A stretch of 37,201 bases of DNA from an uncultured Nitrospira sp. Lineage in GTDB: Bacteria; Nitrospirota; Nitrospiria; Nitrospirales; UBA8639. The stretch is from assembly GCA_902500695.1 (NCBI GenBank), contig CABVRQ010000008.1:1-37201 (forward strand). The letters are read 5' to 3'. The notes beneath the pieces are model-generated. The model had not been told where the DNA came from. It saw only the letters and a program-made list of their open reading frames with translations, and did not search any database. This document shows positions 16,815-24,117 of the stretch, in pieces. How positions within the stretch are numbered: the stretch's first letter is position 1; every line of letters begins with the position of its first letter. The translations under genes were made by a program, and so were the position numbers.

Positions 16815-16867
16815 CCATACCATATGCCGATGGATTTTTTATGGACGTGCAATCCATACCATTTTCC
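16815..16867 (+). promoter_or_regulatory. Direct repeats and dyad upstream of the first prepilin
   Basis: CCATACCATATGCC (16815-16828) and CCATACCATTTTCC (16854-16867) are 14-base direct repeats differing at two positions, with starts 39 bases apart. Between them ATGGATT (16830-16836) and AATCCAT (16851-16857) form a 7-base dyad. The cluster ends 57 bases before the prepilin start. Repeated sites at this spacing fit a dimeric activator or repressor, but no regulator can be named. Confidence 0.35.
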
Positions 16868-16891
16868 ATATTCAGCCTGAAACACGGCCAA

Positions 16892-16914
16892 ACGAAGCAC
16901 TCTTCGTAAAGGAG
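16892..16914 (+). promoter_or_regulatory. 5'-UTR hairpin abutting the prepilin ribosome binding site
   Basis: ACGAAG and CTTCGT form a perfect 6-base-pair hairpin with a CACT loop. The base after the stem starts the Shine-Dalgarno AAAGGAG, which is well placed before the ATG at 16924. A stable 5' stem directly before an accessible ribosome site is typical of highly expressed, stable mRNAs. That effect is inferred. Confidence 0.45.
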
Positions 16915-16923
16915 AATTAACAA

Positions 16924-17607
16924 ATGCCAAGAAAATTATTCCGGCCACTTCACCATTCCCAAGGGTTTACCTTGGTGGAAATGATCGGAGTCTTGGCCAT
17001 CATCGCCATACTGATTGCCTTGTTATTGCCAAAGGTTTTCACCCTGATTGCGTCGTCTAAGGCAAGTTCCCTGGCTGCCGCCGTGAGAACGTATGAGACC
17101 GCCGTCACAAAGTATTATGGGGACATCGGAACCATCTGGCCTCTCAATGCGGCTGGAACTCCAGCACAGGAGACCGGAGGAAATAGCACCACGGTCACTT
17201 CTCTTGGAGCTCGCTTAACGCTCGACGCCTCCGATCCATTGAATACCGGAACAAATCAATGGAGTCGATTCCGAGGGCCCTATCTGGAAAAATTCAATAC
17301 CAATACGCCTCCGGGACTGGGCACGACCATGTACATTCCAGCACAAGCGGCAATCGCACTCGGAACAGCGACCTCGGCGACAAATGTGGGATGGGACTTG
17401 AAGGGGGATGATGGAAACAGCGATCTCCCCACTGGAGCTCGAGTGGCCTACCTCAGGGTCGATGGAGTTTCGGATAACGAATTCAATGAAATCGATGGCA
17501 TCATCGATTCCGGTGTCGGATCAACCTTAGCCGAACGCCAACTACGCGGACGCGTGAAGTACGCAGCGGCCAATGATCGCCTGTATATTTATCTCATGCA
17601 TCAATAA
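16924..17607 (+). CDS. Type IV prepilin-like protein, probable major pilin of the MSHA-like locus
   Basis: A 227-residue prepilin. A short basic leader (14 residues ending HHSQG) precedes the processing site G14/F15, followed by FTLVEMIGVLAIIAILIALL: Glu at mature position 5 and a hydrophobic N-terminal helix. The rest is a secreted-type globular domain rich in Gly, Thr and Asn. No Cys pair is present, so there is no disulfide-bounded D-region. It would be cut and N-methylated by a prepilin peptidase, which is not in the window. Strong Shine-Dalgarno AAAGGAG, a 5' hairpin, and a large hairpin after the stop all point to high expression, hence the guess that this is the major subunit. Larger than most major pilins, so a minor-pilin role is not excluded. 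Confidence 0.88.
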   Translation: MPRKLFRPLHHSQGFTLVEMIGVLAIIAILIALLLPKVFTLIASSKASSLAAAVRTYETAVTKYYGDIGTIWPLNAAGTPAQETGGNSTTVTSLGARLTLDASDPLNTGTNQWSRFRGPYLEKFNTNTPPGLGTTMYIPAQAAIALGTATSATNVGWDLKGDDGNSDLPTGARVAYLRVDGVSDNEFNEIDGIIDSGVGSTLAERQLRGRVKYAAANDRLYIYLMHQ

Positions 17608-17634
17608 TCAACCCCCTCATTCATTGGGAGAAGA

Positions 17635-17685
17635 GTGAGGAAATGCCAACATTGGCTGTGCTCCTCCCTCCAATGTGTTCCTCAC
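17635..17685 (+). other. Large RNA hairpin between prepilin and mshE
   Basis: GTGAGGAA (17635-17642) pairs with TTCCTCAC (17678-17685), an 8-base-pair outer stem. Inside it ACATTGG (17649-17655) pairs with CCAATGT (17670-17676), a 7-base-pair inner stem with a 14-base loop. The two stems are joined by a 6:1 internal loop. It begins 27 bases after the prepilin stop. No T-tract follows, so it looks like an mRNA processing or stabilising structure or a partial attenuator rather than a full terminator. Confidence 0.6.
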
Positions 17686-17737
17686 AGGAGAGCACCCATT
17701 TCCTTCCGCCCGTAAATTTCTCCTAGCGGCCTGGCCC

Positions 17738-19426
17738 ATGCCAACCACACACACATCTACCACAGCCGCACGACCTCTCCTCGGAACGTCTCTCCTTCAA
17801 GACGGCTGGATCACTCAAGAGCAATTGGATCTGGCGGTCCGAGAGACAAAGAGAAAAGGCGTGATGCTCGGCCAAACGCTCATTGGCCTGGGGTTCATCA
17901 CCGAAAAAGTCTTGGCCCATTATCTGGCCGAGGGCACCCAAACCGACTTAGTCGACCTCTCCACTATTTTCATCCCACCGGAAATTGTGAATCTCATCCC
18001 CTACGACATCGCCACCCAGTTTCAAGTCCTCCCTCTTAGCAGACAGGGGAATGTGTTGAACCTGGCCATGGCAGATCCGTTGAATATTGTCGCGGTGGAT
18101 ACCATCGAAAGTCGCATCGGGCTCAATGTGCATACCCACACGGCCCCTGCCCAAGAACTGATCGAAGCGATCGAGCGGCATTACGCGCACCGGGAATCCA
18201 TCAAGCAACTGCTTGATGAATTAATGGTCAAAGGGATCTCCGATCTCGGGGAAGACGGAAGCCGGGTGGCGCCGATGATTCGCCTGTGCAATCAACTCAT
18301 TACCGCCGCCATTCAATCACGGGTGACCGACATCCATGTCGAGCCGGATGAGTACTATTTACGGGTTCGGATGCGCATTGATGGCATACTCACACAGGAA
18401 ATTCTCATTCCGAAACCACTTCAAGCGCCTATTACCGCACGGTTTAAACTCATGGCCAATCTTGATCTCACAGAAAAACGAACTCCTCAGGATGGCCGTA
18501 TCCCATTTACCCTAGGCACCCGCCGGATTGATCTTCGCGTGTCGACCCTTCCAACGAATTTCGGAGAAAGCATTGTCCTCCGAATCCTGGATAAAGGGGC
18601 ATTAAAGTTAGAATTCCTGGCGTTGGGATTTACACCCAAGGACCAATCGCGCGTCCAAGCCCTGATCCAACGTCCCCATGGCATTATCCTCGTGACAGGT
18701 CCCACAGGAAGTGGAAAGACCACGACACTCTATACGGCGCTCCGCCATGTCGATGCGAAAGAAAAGAGTGTGTTTACGCTAGAAGATCCGATCGAATATC
18801 AGATGCCTCTTATTCGGCAAACGCAGGTCAACCCAGACATCGGCATGACCTTTGCGGCCGGACTTCGTGCCCTCCTTCGGCAGGATCCTGACGTCATACT
18901 TGTTGGGGAAATCCGGGACCAGGAAACGGCCGATCTGGCCATGCGCGCCGCCTTAACCGGGCATTTGGTTTTTTCCACACTTCACACCAATGATGCGCTT
19001 GGAGCCATTCCTCGTCTAATCGACATGGGAGTGGAAGCCTTCCTCCTCGCCTCCGCCCTGACCGCCATTATTGGACAACGGCTCGTTCGGTGTATTTGTC
19101 AGGAATGCAAGGTCGAACGGACAGATGCCTCCACCGTCCTTGCCGATCTTCGAGTTGAATTGCCGGAAGGTGTTCCCCCTAGGCTCTGGACGGGAAAAGG
19201 ATGCCCTGCATGTGGCCAGACAGGCTATAAAGGCCGAGCAGGTATTTACGAAATTATCCCGATTTCAGAGGAGCTACATGGGCCTATCGTGCACGGACCG
19301 GATATGGCAGGTATTCGGGCGATCATCCGGAGAGATCGAATGCCAACGATGTTTGATGACGGACTCATGAAAGCCCTTCAGGGAATCACCACCATCGAAG
19401 AAGTGTTGAGGGTCACCGGTGGCTAA
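17738..19426 (+). CDS. mshE: MshE/PilB/GspE-type pilus assembly ATPase
   Basis: Hexameric cytoplasmic ATPase that powers pilin polymerisation. From the ATG at 17738 it has 562 residues. An MshEN/T2SSE-N domain comes first: two 24-residue motifs, residues 14-37 and 43-66, with a 5-residue spacer. Then the GspE core with Walker A GPTGSGKTTT (Lys327), Asp box TLEDPIEYQ, Walker B DPDVILVGEIRD and the His box STLHTND. A zinc-binding C-x-C-x2-C ... C-x2-C module (CICQEC, CPACGQTGYKGRAGIYE) is near the C-terminus. In both MshEN motifs the opening Arg and closing Gln of the consensus are replaced (Leu/Thr and Met/Gly), so c-di-GMP binding is uncertain. A GTG at 17675 would add 21 residues; neither start has a clear ribosome site. 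The stop overlaps the next gene by 8 bases. Confidence 0.94.
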   Translation: MPTTHTSTTAARPLLGTSLLQDGWITQEQLDLAVRETKRKGVMLGQTLIGLGFITEKVLAHYLAEGTQTDLVDLSTIFIPPEIVNLIPYDIATQFQVLPLSRQGNVLNLAMADPLNIVAVDTIESRIGLNVHTHTAPAQELIEAIERHYAHRESIKQLLDELMVKGISDLGEDGSRVAPMIRLCNQLITAAIQSRVTDIHVEPDEYYLRVRMRIDGILTQEILIPKPLQAPITARFKLMANLDLTEKRTPQDGRIPFTLGTRRIDLRVSTLPTNFGESIVLRILDKGALKLEFLALGFTPKDQSRVQALIQRPHGIILVTGPTGSGKTTTLYTALRHVDAKEKSVFTLEDPIEYQMPLIRQTQVNPDIGMTFAAGLRALLRQDPDVILVGEIRDQETADLAMRAALTGHLVFSTLHTNDALGAIPRLIDMGVEAFLLASALTAIIGQRLVRCICQECKVERTDASTVLADLRVELPEGVPPRLWTGKGCPACGQTGYKGRAGIYEIIPISEELHGPIVHGPDMAGIRAIIRRDRMPTMFDDGLMKALQGITTIEEVLRVTGG

Positions 19427-20630
19427 TTTTCAGTACCGCGCCATCGACGCGAATGGGAAGCCGATTGAGGGAGAGATGACGGCGCCGGATCTTTTCCACC
19501 TGGAACGCCAGCTCCAGGACATGGGGCTCTGGCTGGTGCGCACATTGGAATCCAAACCGAAATCCCTGGCACGACACACTCAAAAAAGAGGGAGAGTCAA
19601 ACCCCGCGATCTCATGGAATTTTCCACACACATGTTTACACTCCTCGAGGCCGGCATTCCACTAACCCAGGCCTTAAAAAGTTTGTCAATCGAGACACCC
19701 AACCTTCATTTGCGTGCGACCTTACAGGCCATCTTTCAACAAGTCGAAGCCGGCAACACGTTGCATGATGCCATGAAGCAACACCCCAGGATTTTTCCTC
19801 CGCAAATCACCAATCTAGTCCATGCCGGAGAAGACAGTGGCACCTTGACCGATACCTTCAAAGAATTAGAACGATATCTGGATTGGCTCGATCAAATTCG
19901 GGGAGATGTGCGTCAAGCCACCATTTATCCGAGCATCGTCATCATTGCCGTAATCGGATTACTGGTCCTGCTCTTTACCTTCGTCATTCCACGATTTGTC
20001 CCTATCTTGGAAGGACTTCATGTGCCCCTCCCGACTCTCACCATTATCATCATCACCCTCAGTGAACTCTTCGTCGAGAGCTGGTGGCTCTGGGGTTCGT
20101 TTCTCCTGTTCGGCCCAATGCTGTGGGTCATGGGGCGAAAATACCTACCAGGATTTGCTCACTGGCGCGACCACATAATCTTACAGCTCCCCGTCCTGGG
20201 CGAACTCATCCGGATGCTGACAATATCCAAATTTGTTCAAAACTTTGCCGTCTTGTATCGAGCCGGCATTCCTGTTCTGCAAAGCCTGCAACTGTGCCAG
20301 GGCCTGGTTGGCAATTCCGTAATGGAACGGGCGCTACAGGACACGCAACGCGCCGTGTCCGAAGGCTCCACCATCAATGAATCCTTAAGCCGTCATCCGG
20401 TCTTTCCGCCAATGGTGATTCAAATGATCTCGGTCGGGGAAGCCACCGGGACATTACCCAACACACTGATGAACGTGGCTAATTATTATAATAGGGAAAT
20501 TCCGCGGCGAATCAAAAAAGTCTTTGGCATTCTCGAGCCCGTGATCACCCTGGGATTAATCGGGATCGTGGGAATCGTCGCTCTAGCCCTCTTTATGCCC
20601 ATGATGAGTTTAATGGGTGGAATCCATTGA
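19419..20630 (+). CDS. mshG: MshG/PilC/GspF-type inner-membrane platform protein
   Basis: A 403-residue polytopic protein that anchors the assembly ATPase and passes its motion to the growing pilus. It has the T2SSF double domain: FSTHMFTLLEAGIPLTQAL in the first half and FVQNFAVLYRAGIPVLQSL in the second. Each is followed by a helical bundle and membrane segments (about residues 170-195, 220-240, 370-395). The N-terminal FQYRAIDANGKPIEGEM is the family start. It begins with GTG at 19419, inside the last codons of mshE, implying coupled translation. The closest functional relatives by context are MshG proteins. Confidence 0.93.
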   Translation: MANFQYRAIDANGKPIEGEMTAPDLFHLERQLQDMGLWLVRTLESKPKSLARHTQKRGRVKPRDLMEFSTHMFTLLEAGIPLTQALKSLSIETPNLHLRATLQAIFQQVEAGNTLHDAMKQHPRIFPPQITNLVHAGEDSGTLTDTFKELERYLDWLDQIRGDVRQATIYPSIVIIAVIGLLVLLFTFVIPRFVPILEGLHVPLPTLTIIIITLSELFVESWWLWGSFLLFGPMLWVMGRKYLPGFAHWRDHIILQLPVLGELIRMLTISKFVQNFAVLYRAGIPVLQSLQLCQGLVGNSVMERALQDTQRAVSEGSTINESLSRHPVFPPMVIQMISVGEATGTLPNTLMNVANYYNREIPRRIKKVFGILEPVITLGLIGIVGIVALALFMPMMSLMGGIH

Positions 20631-21430
20631 CAAGCCTCATGGACTCCCCTGGCGTCTCCTCACGTTCCCACACCCGCCACCAGGTTGCCTCTGACCCGGA
20701 AGCCGGAATGACCCTCATTGTCCTCATCGGCTTGTTGGCCATGATATCTATAGGGCTGACTGTCGTGTCGCCCTCCATGGTCAGGGTCTGGGATCCAAAT
20801 AGTGAAGACCGTGAGACCCGTGACCTTCAGTTGATCGCAACCGGTGTACTCGCCTATCTTCGACAGCACAACGCGTTCCCCCCTTCGTTACTCACCCTCT
20901 CCCCTGACTATGTGCCATTGCCTCCAGCCCAACTGACGCGAAATGCACGGGGATTCCCACGCTATTATTCGGTGCACCCCTCAATAGCCGGATTCCAAAA
21001 CTCAACCGGACTGACTGGCGCGGAAATCATCAATGCCCGTTTTCTTCTCATCTCCAATCTTTCACAAGATGCCGCCCCGGCCATCACCACACCCGCCTCC
21101 TTTGAAACCTGGTGGAATACGAATGAAAGCACCACTCCTCCACTCACCATTCATCGTGGGATAGTCAGCCATCTTTTTTATACCGTGAGCCTTATTCCCA
21201 AAGGAAATGGGGGAAGTTTTTCTATTGACCACCAAACAACACATTCCAACGGCGCCCTTCTTCCAACGCATGGCCGCTTTCACCTTATGGGCACCGAAAT
21301 CGGTTTGGACGAGGATGATAGCTACAGCACCCCTGACGTGCAGTTCGCCATCACCACCAATACCGGCTATTGGTTCGATCCCTTGTGCGTCGCCACCAAA
21401 CGATGGAATCCTCTGTCTCCACCCTGTTAA
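20627..21430 (+). CDS. Prepilin-like protein lacking Glu5, paralogue of the next prepilin
   Basis: A 267-residue protein with a 27-residue leader and a prepilin-like helix after Gly27: MTLIVLIGLLAMISIGL. The residue at mature position 5 is Val (Val32) instead of the conserved Glu. The globular domain is clearly paralogous to the product of 21711-22631; both share LSPDYV, NSTGL, FETWW, IHRG and LDE in the same order. Loss of Glu5 is known in tip-type minor pseudopilins such as GspK, so this could be a tip or priming subunit. That role is inference. The TTG at 20627 overlaps the mshG stop; an ATG at 20639 is the alternative. Whether the leader is cut after Gly27 is unproven. Confidence 0.8.
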   Translation: MTSLMDSPGVSSRSHTRHQVASDPEAGMTLIVLIGLLAMISIGLTVVSPSMVRVWDPNSEDRETRDLQLIATGVLAYLRQHNAFPPSLLTLSPDYVPLPPAQLTRNARGFPRYYSVHPSIAGFQNSTGLTGAEIINARFLLISNLSQDAAPAITTPASFETWWNTNESTTPPLTIHRGIVSHLFYTVSLIPKGNGGSFSIDHQTTHSNGALLPTHGRFHLMGTEIGLDEDDSYSTPDVQFAITTNTGYWFDPLCVATKRWNPLSPPC

Positions 21431-21557
21431 GCCGAAATATCCTCGAGACCTTCTCGCTCCATGACCGGGAAAAGAATGACGGCATTTTCCACCTCCAAAA
21501 CCTGACTTCCATGTGACCTTCCTGCCCCCTGTGATCCTGGCAAACCTACCATGACCA

Positions 21558-21595
21558 TTTGAAAAGTTTAAGAAAATTAAGATTGGCTTTTCAAA
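21558..21595 (+). repeat. Inverted repeat between the prepilin paralogues
   Basis: TTTGAAAAG (21558-21566) and CTTTTCAAA (21587-21595) are a perfect 9-base inverted repeat with a 20-base A/T-rich loop. It lies in the 280-base gap between the two paralogues, the only large gap in the pilus block downstream of mshE. No T-tract follows. It could be an mRNA hairpin or an operator for a second promoter. Further 3', AGGC-AGAA-GCCT forms a small hairpin before AAGGAG. Confidence 0.5.
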
Positions 21596-21710
21596 CACCG
21601 AAAGAAGGGTTGGTGGACTACCAGGCTGGATATGCCCGATAGAGGGAAGAATACTCACACGCCCCACAGGCAGAAGCCTCTCTAAGAAGGAGCAAGACAG
21701 GATCGGATTC

Positions 21711-22631
21711 ATGACAAGACGCAATGACTTTCTTACTCAGGCCATAGGGCTCAATACGGCCTCAATCTCATTCGAGACAGACTGGCGTCCCGGCACAATC
21801 CTCAGGTCCACTCAAGGCAATAACCGGAACACAACTGAAATAATCGGCCGGAGGATATCCGCATTCATTGACGCCTCACGATGTCTATCCACAAGCGGAT
21901 TTACGCTTGTAGAAATGATTGGGGTCCTGGCGATTATTGCCATTCTTGCCAGCTTCATCGCACCAAATGTGATCAATCAACTGGCTTCCGTGAAGCGGGA
22001 TTCGGAGGATGGGCAATTGGCGACAATTGCCCGAGGAATTGAACTCTACGTGCGGCAAACCCATTCCTTTCCGGCAACACTTACAGCGCTGAGTCCGGAT
22101 TATGTCGCAATGGCTTTAGGGCAACTCACCACGAATCCCAATGGATTCCTCCGCTATTATTTCGTGCAACCCAACATCAGTGGATTCACCAACTCCACAG
22201 GTCTCTCAACGACGGCGTTGGCGGATGCGCGGTTTATGGTCATTACCCATCTCGCGCAAAATGTGAATCCCTCCATTACGACGGATGCCAATTTTGAGAC
22301 CTGGTGGAGCACCGATGAAACCGGAACGCCGGATCTTAAAATTCACCGCGGGCACGTTGGTCATTTGTTTCATCTCCTCAGCCTTTCTGCCAATGGTGCC
22401 GGAGGCAGTTACGCGATCGATGGGAGCCCGACGGCCTCCGGTGGCGGCACGCTTGTGCCGCATATTCGCTATCACCTCTCTGGAACCGCGATTAGCTTGG
22501 ACGAAGCGAATACATTTATGGTCCCAGAAACACAATTCAGCCTGTCCACCGAAGCCGGGTTTCAATTCGACCCCGACTGCGCGGCAGGATCCAAATGGCG
22601 AATCAACAGTAGCGGTTGCTATAGCCCCTAA
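21711..22631 (+). CDS. Type IV prepilin-like protein with a very long leader
   Basis: A 306-residue prepilin. The processing site is Gly63/Phe64 in TSGFTLVEMIGVLAIIAILA, with Glu68 at mature position 5. The helix is near identical to that of the first prepilin (FTLVEMIGVLAIIAIL in both). The globular part is paralogous to the upstream protein. A leader of 63 residues is far longer than usual. AAGGAG upstream of the ATG at 21711 supports that start; GGAGG at about 21850 lies within the leader but has no ATG, GTG or TTG in frame at a good distance. The end contains two Cys (DPDCAAGSKWRINSSGC) that may form a C-terminal disulfide; the paralogue has CVATKRWNPLSPPC in the same place. Confidence 0.85.
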   Translation: MTRRNDFLTQAIGLNTASISFETDWRPGTILRSTQGNNRNTTEIIGRRISAFIDASRCLSTSGFTLVEMIGVLAIIAILASFIAPNVINQLASVKRDSEDGQLATIARGIELYVRQTHSFPATLTALSPDYVAMALGQLTTNPNGFLRYYFVQPNISGFTNSTGLSTTALADARFMVITHLAQNVNPSITTDANFETWWSTDETGTPDLKIHRGHVGHLFHLLSLSANGAGGSYAIDGSPTASGGGTLVPHIRYHLSGTAISLDEANTFMVPETQFSLSTEAGFQFDPDCAAGSKWRINSSGCYSP

Positions 22632-22635
22632 CACG

Positions 22636-24117
22636 ATGATCGACACTCTTCAATCAACCACATCATTTTCAGACGTTCAGACACCTATGCTGGAAATCCC
22701 ACCGAACCTCCAGAAGACCCTGTTGAAGAAAAAACAGACGATTTTAAGCGTCAGCCTTTCAAATGGTCGATTGAAAGCCTTATCGATCGTGAAAAATACC
22801 ATTGGACAGAGTTGGGAACGACCGGGCCGGCACGTGTCCCTAGACACACTTCGCGACGCATTGGAGGAAGCGATTCACCATACTCAATTTCCCGGCACGC
22901 AACTCGCCATGCTCGTTGACCATCCAAGGCTTGCTACGCGCACCATTCAAATCCCTCCGATGGTCCTCACCGATCTCCTTCCCTTTTTGGAACGAAAGGT
23001 CCAACAAGAAAAGCCTTGGGAAGGACCGGCGGCTTGGCGATACCGGATTGGCCTGGAAGCGCGAGGAAAATTACATATTCACCTTGATATATGGCCACAA
23101 GACTATATCGATACGATCGTGCACATCTGCCAAGAGTTGGGCTTATCTCTACGTCAATTGGCTCCTCTGTCCGCCCTGTCTGAAAGTCAACTCAGCACAT
23201 TGCCCGTCGAACCGGGAAAGGGTTCGATCCTGATAACCTTGCTCGAAGGCAAAATCATTATCGTCGCGGGAAAGGAGGATGGGACCCCGATCTGGACTCG
23301 ACATCTGTTCCCCGCTCAGGACTGGGTTCCACTTGGAGAGCGGGTCGGCACCGAAGTCAATCGTACGATGATGTTTATCACGCAACAAACGAACATCAAG
23401 TTTCCCTGCATCTGGTTTTGGAATGATGAAGAACGATTGACGGCGGGTGAAATACAGCCACATGTGAACACTCCCCTTGTGCCATTCCCCATCAAGCCGG
23501 ACTGGAATTACTGGCTGTGGGTCGGTGCGATGCTTCCGGTCAATCTGCCCAGCAATTTCACGCCCACCCAGGTTCTCCAAGCCCCGCTGCGGAATACGCT
23601 CACCAAAACGTTCGTCGCCATGCTTGCCGCATTTATTCTTTTCGGAGTCGGAACAACAAGCGTCATCGAAGGGTATTTGGCCAGACATCGAACAGCGATA
23701 CAGACCATGACCGAACAGGTCACCGCCATCCAGCAGGATCAGGCGCAATGGGAAAGCCGGCTCATGTCGTTAGACACGAAACGTCAATGGGCTCAATCCG
23801 TGAGCGAAACCACCACTCCGGAATTAGAAGGCCCGTTCCTCAGCTATCTGGGATCCATCATCCCCACCCAGGTCATTTTGCGCAAGGCCTTTGTCGAACG
23901 AACCCAGGACGGATGGAACGTGGAGCTGGACGGCAGCACTTCTACCAATCTTGCGGCCACCTTGTTGTTGGTGGATCAATTCATTCAACAACTGGCGAAT
24001 GGCCCATATCATGTCACCTTGCATGAGGATTGGCGAGATCAACTCTTGACCCAAACCGCCACCCCAAGCAATGAACGGCCACTCTATCGATTCACCCTGA
24101 AGGGAACCATGTCATGA
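22636..24117 (+). CDS. mshI: MshI-like protein, PilM-PilN fusion
   Basis: A 493-residue inner-membrane protein that appears to join two alignment-complex parts. The N-terminal 320 residues look like a PilM-type actin-like domain (ILSVSLSNGRLKALSIVKN, LAMLVDHPRLATRTIQIP, GKGSILITLLEGKIIIVAG). One membrane helix follows at about residues 323-345 (FVAMLAAFILFGVG), then a coiled coil and a periplasmic PilN-like ferredoxin fold (VILRKAFVERTQDGWNVELDG). In separate-gene systems PilM is cytoplasmic and docks on the PilN tail; here they are one chain. The ATG at 22636, 4 bases after the prepilin stop, is chosen; the frame stays open further upstream, but that region is the prepilin gene. The last 4 bases overlap the next gene. 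Confidence 0.82.
   Translation: MIDTLQSTTSFSDVQTPMLEIPPNLQKTLLKKKQTILSVSLSNGRLKALSIVKNTIGQSWERPGRHVSLDTLRDALEEAIHHTQFPGTQLAMLVDHPRLATRTIQIPPMVLTDLLPFLERKVQQEKPWEGPAAWRYRIGLEARGKLHIHLDIWPQDYIDTIVHICQELGLSLRQLAPLSALSESQLSTLPVEPGKGSILITLLEGKIIIVAGKEDGTPIWTRHLFPAQDWVPLGERVGTEVNRTMMFITQQTNIKFPCIWFWNDEERLTAGEIQPHVNTPLVPFPIKPDWNYWLWVGAMLPVNLPSNFTPTQVLQAPLRNTLTKTFVAMLAAFILFGVGTTSVIEGYLARHRTAIQTMTEQVTAIQQDQAQWESRLMSLDTKRQWAQSVSETTTPELEGPFLSYLGSIIPTQVILRKAFVERTQDGWNVELDGSTSTNLAATLLLVDQFIQQLANGPYHVTLHEDWRDQLLTQTATPSNERPLYRFTLKGTMS

Noticed and set aside
17643..17726. Possible 27-codon leader peptide before mshE
   Set aside because: Its ATG sits inside the 17635-17685 hairpin and only 3 bases from a GAGG; there is no attenuator-like codon run.
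21431..21710. c-di-GMP (GEMM) riboswitch in the prepilin gap
   Set aside because: I looked for the conserved GEMM-I core elements and did not find them in the right order. The structure present is a plain inverted repeat.
21062..21724. Minus-strand open frame of 220 codons across the prepilin gap
   Set aside because: Mostly antisense to the Glu5-less prepilin; Gly/Arg-rich with no domain or ribosome site.
22285..22635. Upstream extension of the mshI reading frame
   Set aside because: The frame is open but lies inside the prepilin gene in another frame. The ATG at 22636, right after the prepilin stop, gives the natural N-terminus.
23149..23748. Minus-strand open frame of 199 codons
   Set aside because: Antisense to the PilM-PilN fusion, no recognisable feature.
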